Shown here in pieces: positions 57,618-64,000 of a stretch of 64,000 nt of DNA. Positions within the stretch are counted from its first letter, which is position 1. Each line of letters starts with the position of its first letter. The stretch lies in the NCBI GenBank assembly GCA_016508695.1, contig VNKQ01000009.1:496001-560000 (forward strand), written 5' to 3'. The notes below the pieces were generated by a model. That model worked only from the letters and a program-made list of their open reading frames with translations. It did no database searches and was not told where the DNA came from. The translations under genes and the position numbers were made by a program. Origin of the DNA: Hyphodiscus hymeniophilus (taxonomy: Eukaryota > Ascomycota > Leotiomycetes > Helotiales > Hyphodiscaceae).

Positions 57618-57857
57618 ATTGACGATTTGATGTAGTCGTCGATGGGTTGGAGTTGAATATCGAGTTCAAAAATCCGTCCCGCTTTGAAGGTTGTGTGCTG
57701 ACCTGAGCGAGGGCTCCGGCTCGCCTAATCAGCCAATGAACTCGCAAGCCCGTCACGCACTCGTCCACTCAAAATTTGAGCATCTTCGAAACCTCCAGAT
57801 TTCGAAAACAGTCGTCAATCACCATCCCACGTCAACTTCACACAGTCAGTCGCCAAC
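57618..57857. promoter_or_regulatory. Shared divergent promoter of the S25 and S5 ribosomal protein genes
   Basis: The two start codons are only 240 bp apart on opposite strands. The interval contains a CCAAT box (57733-57737) and no gene. Head-to-head arrangement of two ribosomal protein genes implies shared regulation. Protein-binding sites are not proven. Confidence 0.7.
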
Positions 57858-58691
57858 ATGTCTGACAGCGGAGAAGTCGAAATCGAGGCCGTCCAGGGCT
57901 ACCAAGTTTTGCCAAAGGAGGTTGTCGAGGAGATTGGAAGCATCAAGCTGTTCAACAAGTGGTAAGTGTACAAACACTGCGCAGCGAGGGAAAAGTTGCT
58001 AACAGATATGATGCAGGTCCTATGAAGATGTCGAGATCCGTGATATCTCATTGACGTAAGGAGTTCTATCACGATACTGTGGAGGAAGCACATACAATGG
58101 AGGGATGAGGGGCATCAGAAGGACTGGGCTAATTCCACATAGCGATTACATCCAAATCCGAGCACCTGTCTACATCTCTCACTCCGCCGGCCGATACGCA
58201 CAAAAGCGATTCCGAAAGGCACAATGCCCTATCATCGAGCGTCTTACCAATTCCCTGATGATGAACGGACGCAACAACGGAAAGAAACTGATGGCTGTCC
58301 GCATTGTCGCTCACTCCTTCGAGATCGTACGTCGAAACACATATCACAGGTAGCAGGTACTAATAGCCCTCAGATCCACATCATGACCGATCAGAACCCC
58401 ATCCAAGTCGCCGTTGATGCCATTGTCAACTGTGGACCTCGCGAAGATTCTACCCGTATTGGATCTGCTGGTACCGTCCGTCGTCAAGCCGTCGACGTCT
58501 CCCCTCTTCGCCGAGTTAACCAAGCTATCGCTCTCCTCACAATTGGCGCCCGTGAAGCCGCTTTCCGAAATGTTAAGTCAGTTGCAGAGTGCTTGGCTGA
58601 AGAATTGATCAACGCTGCCAAGGGAAGCAGTAACTCCTACGCCATCAAGAAGAAGGACGAGTTGGAGCGTGTCGCCAAGAGCAATCGGTAA
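57858..58691 (+). CDS. RPS5: 40S ribosomal protein S5 (uS7)
   Basis: Four exons: 57858-57961, 58017-58055, 58143-58326, 58374-58691, giving 214 residues. uS7 binds the head of 18S rRNA at the mRNA exit/E site. The spliced product shows VVEEIGSIKLFNKWSYEDVE, RDISLTDYIQIRAPVYISHS, FRKAQCPIIERLTNSLMMNG, NNGKKLMAVRIVAHSFEIIH, then the very conserved GPREDSTRIGSAGTVRRQAV and DVSPLRRVNQAIALL, ending with a Lys-rich helix (IKKKDELERVAKSNR). Exon 2 is 39 nt. Exon joins split Trp and Thr codons and are unambiguous. Confidence 0.97.
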
Positions 58692-59198
58692 AGGGTCGTG
58701 GTTTTGCATGGTATGGGGTTTCGATTTGCGTTTGGGGCGGGCTATGGCTGCATTTGTGTCACATAAAATGGCTATTACGAATGCGAACCGCTCGTGACAT
58801 CAATCTTGAGAAAACGTTGTGATTTTCTACGGGAAACGCTAGTGGCATTCAGGACTGGCGAAATCTGTTGTTCCTGGTCTATGCACAGTGCAGTGGCCCT
58901 GGTAGTCGGTACTCACTTCACATAGGGCGGTTCTCCCTTGCAGAATGGTCGATAATCTCGGCCTTCATTCCCTATCATTTTGCACCAGCCCAGCCTTGAA
59001 GAAGTATGAGCATCATTCAAATTTTGAATTCCTGACCCCAGTCATGTTGGTCCTCCGAGTGGGTGCAAAGTTTTTAAAACAACATCCTGTCCAAATCTTT
59101 GTTATATCTCGATCTGAATTGTTAACAGTATTTTCTGTGCGAATTTTGTGACCGATTGGGCTCCAATTCGAGTGAGGACGTTTTTAGACCAACTGATC
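58692..59198. other. Tandem intergenic region
   Basis: 3' flank of S5 and promoter of the aspartic protease gene. The frame at 58945-59151 has no recognised content. Nothing else recognised. Confidence 0.55.
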
Positions 59199-60565
59199 AT
59201 GTCTTCTGTCCTTCTGGGAATTCTATCTTCCATCTACTTCTGGTATCTGGTCTTAGCTGCTCCCTACCCTGGGTATCCCGAATCACACCAGCAGCACCAC
59301 CAGCATCTGCACGATCATGCATATGCAAAACGTACACCCACTTCATTCTCCGTCAAGCAGATATGTAATCCACGATTCCAAAAACAAGAGATGAGCTATG
59401 GCCCCACAGCTTTACGACAAGCTTATTTAAAGCATAAAATCCATATGAGTGCTGCCATTGCCAAACCTACCATAGGAAATCTTACCGGAAGCGCAGTTGC
59501 GAACCCGAATCCCTCTAACTTTGATCGAGAATATCTTGTTCCAGTCATCATTGGGGCGGTAACTCCACAGACCATCAATATGGACCTTGATACCGGGTCT
59601 TCTGATCTGTAAGTTGCCAATTTTATTACCTTACTACTGCGTGTCTTTGAACGCACTTCATGGGAAGAGAAACTGACGGATATTACAGATGGGTGTTCTC
59701 CAATTCAACCCCAGGAGCGCAAGCTACTGGGCACGTCGTTTACCAACCAAACACATGCAACGCATCTACCTGTGCGAAACTCCTTCCTGGCGAGACCTGG
59801 TCCATTCAATACTCTGATATGAGCAGCTCTTCGGGGATAGTTTACTCGGATTTGGTTACCATAGGTGGCGCGGCCGTCTCATCACAGGCAGTCGAAGCAG
59901 CTCAGATAGTGTCATCATCGTTCACAACTGACACCGCGAATTCAGGCCTCTTAGGAATGGCATTCAGTAGCTTGAATACATGCAGACCTCAACAACAATT
60001 GACATGGTTCGATAACATAAAGGCCAGTCTGGCAGCGGAGGTCTGGACTGCGAATCTCCAGAAAGGCGCAGCGGGGACATATAACTTTGGATATATTGAC
60101 AGCACAGCATACAATAGCAACATCACTTATACTCCTGTCTCTACCCTTCGAGGATTTTGGGAATTTACATTCTCAGGTTATCAACTCGGTTCGTCGTCAT
60201 TCGTGACCACCGACATGGCCGCGATCGCCGACACAGGAACGACCCTCCTGCTCCTCCCATCTGCAGTGGTAGAATCATATTGGGCACAAGTCCCATCCGC
60301 ACACCTCGAACCTTCTCTCGGCGCATACATATATCCCTGCTCTGCAACTCCTCCGAACTTTACCTTTGGAATAGGAAGCTATCGCGGCGTTGTTCCTGGC
60401 TCCTATCTGGCTTATGGGCCAGTGAGTAGTCAATGGTGTTATGGTGGTATTCAAAGTCAAGGAAGTAGTCCATTCAGTGTTTTTGGAGACGTGTTATTGA
60501 AAGCACAGTTTGTGGTCTTTGATGTAGGGAATTTGAGGATTGGCTATGCGGCGAAGAAGACGTAG
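59199..60565 (+). CDS. Secreted pepsin-like aspartic protease (family A1)
   Basis: Two exons, 59199-59608 and 59689-60565, giving 428 residues. A signal peptide (LGILSSIYFWYLVLAAPYPG) is followed by a His-rich propeptide (HQQHHQHLHDH) and a Lys/Arg-containing pro-region. Both active-site motifs are intact: NMDLDTGSSDLWVF, split by the intron after SSDL, and AAIADTGTTLLLLPSAVV. The flap Tyr in WSIQYSDMSSSSG and the closing GDVLLKAQFVVFDVGNLRIG are as in aspergillopepsin-type enzymes. Expected to be a secreted acid endopeptidase activated by loss of the propeptide. The His-rich pro-segment is unusual and could make activation respond to pH or metal; that is inference. Confidence 0.96.
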
Positions 60566-61279
60566 GTAGAGCTGAAAAATATTAGAATTGATATAACGGT
60601 ATTGATTTGAATACTGTTTCCTCTCCAATACTCCAATTTCCAAATGGTAGTTTTGGTTCAAGAAATCTTTGCTCCTGGACATATCCTATTTCACAAAGCT
60701 AGATAGGAGGCTGGATGGAGCTTGGATCAGTAGGTAATATCCTAGCATTTCTTCTATGCATTATCTGAACAAGGGAGCCGTCAGCAATCTAAATGCAAAT
60801 TCTGAAACAATGCCTCATCAAACCAATCCAATGATTTGAAGGAGCTTGAGCTTCAAATACCCCTTTTCTTTAGGTCAGACGCCTCACATATACCCATACC
60901 ACAAAATTCAACTGCTTACCTTATACTGCAGTCTATTCTCACATCTCCATACCTTCCCTTTATCACAAACATAGTTTTAGTCACGTGAAGTTCGGCCCAC
61001 CTCCCGAAACCAGCCTAGGGCTGATTCAGGATTCATCAATATACGAGCTGATAACTTCCCGAATGTCTCAGCTCCAATACTCCAACTTTCCATCGAAGTC
61101 AAAATAAGCATTACCAACTCATCTTACGCTCGACCTGCTGTGCTAGGTCCTACGGGTACTCCCGGCCATGAAGATCAACGTAACGGGCTGTTGATCAGAG
61201 GATAAGTTGATCACGTGGCGGCGCAGTCTGGGCTAAGTTAAAGGGAGTGAGACTCGGGGCCCGGTCCGAGGAGGGAAAG
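60566..61279. other. Tandem intergenic region
   Basis: 3' flank of the protease gene and promoter of the BTB gene. Nothing recognised. Confidence 0.55.
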
Positions 61280-62939
61280 ATGGCTTCAAATGGAGGTGGG
61301 AACGGTGAAAGAGCTATGTCAGGTACAGCATCGACTTTGCCACCTGGCTCTGAGGGCAAAACTTCTACGGAACCACCGGGAATCCTGCGTGATCCTGCTC
61401 TCATTCAGGCGCGGAGGCTGAACACGGACATCCCACACATACTACCTCACGAGAGAGTCTTCCCTATACAGATCGGGAGTGAGTTGTTTAGGTTAAGTGG
61501 TGCAAGTATTAGCTCTGATGGTATGTCTCCCCTATCTGAGTTAACCAGCCTCGACTAACCACCAGTAAAAGCGCCCTCCTACTTTTCCCAGTTTTTCCAG
61601 TTCCAGCTGAAGCAGGCCGAAGAAAATGGCGACGACTCGAATACGGTCAGAACTCTGTACATCGACAGAGATCCTGTCACGTTCAAGGACATCTCTCTAC
61701 ATCTGCAAGGCTATCACATTTCTCCCCGCGATGGGAGCCATTTTGTCAAGCTCTTCGCGGATGCACAATTTTATAGCTGTAGGTCACCTCCCTTGAGCTA
61801 TGGAGCACAGCTAATTATTCAGTGCCCAGATTGATATCTCAACTGTATGAAGAGAGTATTTTCATCTCGATCGGTTATCGCGACTTCCAGATCCCTCGGG
61901 AGGTGTTTTCAGATCCGGGAAACTCACCCAATTACTTCTCACTTGGTTTTGGGGTTTTCTTCTCTACCCCTTCTGAGATTTTTCCTGGCCTCAATAGAGA
62001 AGGTCTTCTTCGGCCACCATCCATCGTACCACCATCAGTGCCTAATCGATCAGCCGATACATTCGCAGAGCTTCTGCATCTACTTCGAGGTTACCCTCTA
62101 CACATCAAAAATGATGACCATCGAGCGGAGCTGTTACGAGACTGTAGATACTTCCATCTGAAAGGTTTAGAACAAAAGCTTATACGATGCCACATCTCCT
62201 TCAACCTCGCTCGTCGGCGGCAAGAAATATGTCTCCGGCTCGAAGACCTTCGACAGTCTGGCATCTCAGTCGTGTGGGACTCCTCGATGCCTGCCCCTCC
62301 TGAGGCTCAACCTCATACTGGACTGGTGGGCTGGGTAAATTATGCTCGTCCGTTCGTCGACGATAAAGCGTACGAACTTGTGTTAGAGATCGGCGATGAT
62401 TCTACCAAGATCCAATTACACACCATGCGCGCCGAGTTCTTTGGCGAGGGCAAAGCAAAGATCTCTAGACTATTTGAAGTCATTGCGACGAAGTTAAACT
62501 TACCGACAACAATGCCTTTGGGATTATTGATGGCGAAGGGGGAGCGTCGTCCCAACCTGCGAGTCCAGGGAATACGCCCATTAGCGAGGATCAGGTACGC
62601 GTCGTCCTTGATACCGAAGCATATGTCTCGTTGGACAATAGAGAGTGGCATGGCAGTTTAAAAGAAGACGATGTGAGTAGTACGACGAGCTCGATCAGCC
62701 TTAGTGGTCACGAATCCCCGGCGAGTTCGGCATCAGGACAACCGCCGAGGAAAAGGAAAAGAGTGGATATATCTGGTGGCAACGAAGAAACGTGGCTAGT
62801 GAAGACAGGCCAGTGGAGGCTACGAGTGCAGAACGCGAGGAACGGCAAGGGTGGCGTCGAGTGCGTCCTGGTAGCCGTGAAGCTTGATGCTGTGTCTGGT
62901 GAGCAGGGACGCAATGCTCAAAGAGCTTTTCTTGCTTAG
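61280..62939 (+). CDS. BTB/POZ (potassium-channel tetramerisation-like) protein with apparent frameshift
   Basis: Exons 61280-61520, 61566-61778 and 61823 onward. Exon 1 ends with the start of a BTB/T1-type domain (ILPHERVFPIQIGSELFRLS), exon 2 continues APSYFSQFFQFQLKQAEENG and DPVTFKDISLHLQGYHISPR, and a second similar BTB-like block follows in exon 3 (FISIGYRDFQIPREVFSD, PNYFSLGFGVFFS, FAELLHLLRGYPLHIKND). Fungal proteins of this layout are probably adaptor or regulatory proteins. In frame, translation stops at 62661 (430 residues). However, from about 62523 a different frame is open for roughly 138 codons to a stop at 62939 and looks coding: it reads IDGEGGASSQPASPGNTPIS, a Ser-rich segment, a nuclear-localisation-like PPRKRKRVD and EETWLVKTGQWRLRVQN. 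No GT-AG intron can link the two frames, so a one-base deletion or sequencing error near 62523-62528 is likely. Confidence 0.78.
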
Positions 62940-64000
62940 ATGTTTCGCCGTATGAAGGGTGGAGGTAACCTGTACTTTATGTTTGTAAGTTGATATAGAC
63001 GACATTCTTGACGTCACTGGAGCGATTAATTATATTCAAGTTTCGAAGTTTCACTCAAGGAGACAGGTAGACGGGTTTTGCAAAGACAAATACATCTCCT
63101 ATAAAAGCCTTACATTTGTCCTAAGCAACATACTCCTGGTGGACATCTCCTTTGATAATGGCATGTGCGATCAGGTTGACTTCAGCTCTTACACTTCGGT
63201 GCATTTTGCTCTACACCACAACCTCTTGATCCCTCATTTGCCATCCCAGAAATTTGTGAACACTCCCACGTCTTATAGATATTCTTTCCGAATTGCCGGA
63301 ATCTTGTTGAAGACTCGGACCGAACTAGGCCACAATCTCGCTCACAGCCGTGCCCGCGAAGCCATTAGCTCCGGCACCCCCACGATTCGGGCTACAGCTT
63401 GGTAGGACAAGGGTTCTGCACTGCTGCGAGGTATCTAACGTCTCACCCAGCAGAGTGTAATGCAATGCGCGGCGAAGTGAGCACGGGAGAGCGTGCCAAC
63501 CAAATGACTGCAAGTTTGGAAACGGAACTGGCGGAGAAGCATGCGTCTTCACCTTGTATCACATCTCGGAATAGCTTAGGCATCATTGGGATGAGGTTAC
63601 GAATTCCCACGGGGCATACTGCAGCTCAAGTTCGATTTGGCAGGGCCTTACTCCACATCTAAAGCGTGCTCAGTACCGATAGGGACTTACAGGACAAGGC
63701 CTTCCAAGGGGCAGGAAAGAGAGGTGCTAGTTTATGGGGAAATCTCGCTGGTCAAGCAGAGAGGTGGAAATCCAAGCTCTTGGGATCTTGAGCAGGTCTT
63801 ATAGCTATTGGCAAGGTTTGCGGCGTGCTTTTGGGACCTTCTGAGATATTCAAATACTGATGTGGCTAAGTATGATCAGGGTGGTTGCTATCGATTGAGG
63901 AGGTCGGACAATGGAACTTTAGCATGCAGATATTTGAATGGGCTGTAAGTTTTTAAACAGTTCCGACTGTCTGACTGCAACTGTACAATTTCAAGACAAT
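62940..64000. other. Intergenic region to window end
   Basis: No gene is supported in the last 1.06 kb. Frames at 63139-63405 and 63399-63662 are low in coding character. A gene starting beyond the window cannot be excluded. Confidence 0.5.

Noticed and set aside
1..64000. tRNA genes
   Set aside because: Several GTTCGA-like strings were inspected (for example near 56586 and 57425) but none sat in a foldable cloverleaf that I could recognise.

Overview
The window is 64 kb of chromosomal DNA from a filamentous ascomycete (Pezizomycotina; a Leotiomycete is my guess, on general resemblance only). The evidence is protein-coding genes on both strands, short introns of roughly 45-100 nt with GTAAGT/GTATGT donors and CTAAC-like branch sites, intergenic gaps of 0.3-2 kb, and clearly fungal proteins (Dnf3-type flippase, LHS1, GH76 Dcw1/Dfg5 mannanase, Helo-like N-terminal domain protein). 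No prokaryotic feature, CRISPR array, tRNA, rRNA or intact transposon was seen. Exon boundaries were worked out by hand from reading frames, splice signals and family motifs.

Layout. 1-1134: 3' end of a low-complexity protein cut by the window edge. 2885-8127 (+): P4-ATPase flippase. 8736-9935 (-): unknown protein. 10539-12302 (-): MFS transporter. 13011-13592 (-): prefoldin subunit 4. 14688-16538 (+): APC-type permease. 18275-19795 (+): unknown Ser/Arg-rich protein. 20473-20948 (-): small split membrane protein. 21282-22539 (-): APC10/Doc1. 23893-24549 (+): small unknown with a PPxY motif. 24775-26475 (-): Helo-like protein. 27105-27623 (+): small probably secreted protein. 28781-30449 (+): GH76 mannanase. 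31408-32351 (-): GNAT acetyltransferase. 32999-36082 (+): LHS1/GRP170 ER chaperone. 36526-38725 (+): large membrane glycoprotein. 39448-41405 (-): carboxylesterase. 43481-45566 (-): membrane-anchored pepsin-like protein that has lost a catalytic Asp. 46668-48223 (-): ADP/ATP carrier. 49545-51164 (+): coiled-coil, Cut12-like protein. 51568-52167 (+): CENP-X/MHF2. 54078-54854 (+): GPI cupredoxin. 55564-56383 (-): Dap1-type heme protein. 57069-57617 (-) and 57858-58691 (+): divergent ribosomal protein genes S25 and S5. 59199-60565 (+): aspartic protease. 61280-62661/62939 (+): BTB protein with an apparent frameshift.

The genes do not form an obvious biosynthetic or defence cluster. Themes are housekeeping (ribosome, prefoldin, ADP/ATP carrier, APC10, CENP-X), secretory pathway and cell wall (LHS1, GH76, cupredoxin, aspartic proteases, esterase, flippase) and transport. 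I did not find a convincing previously undescribed multi-gene system. The most checkable leads are a tandem 27-residue duplication in the Helo-like protein, the membrane-tethered pseudo-protease, reading-frame breaks in two genes, a GC-AG intron that restores an oxyanion-hole motif, a 240-bp bidirectional ribosomal-protein promoter, and small genes visible only after splicing.
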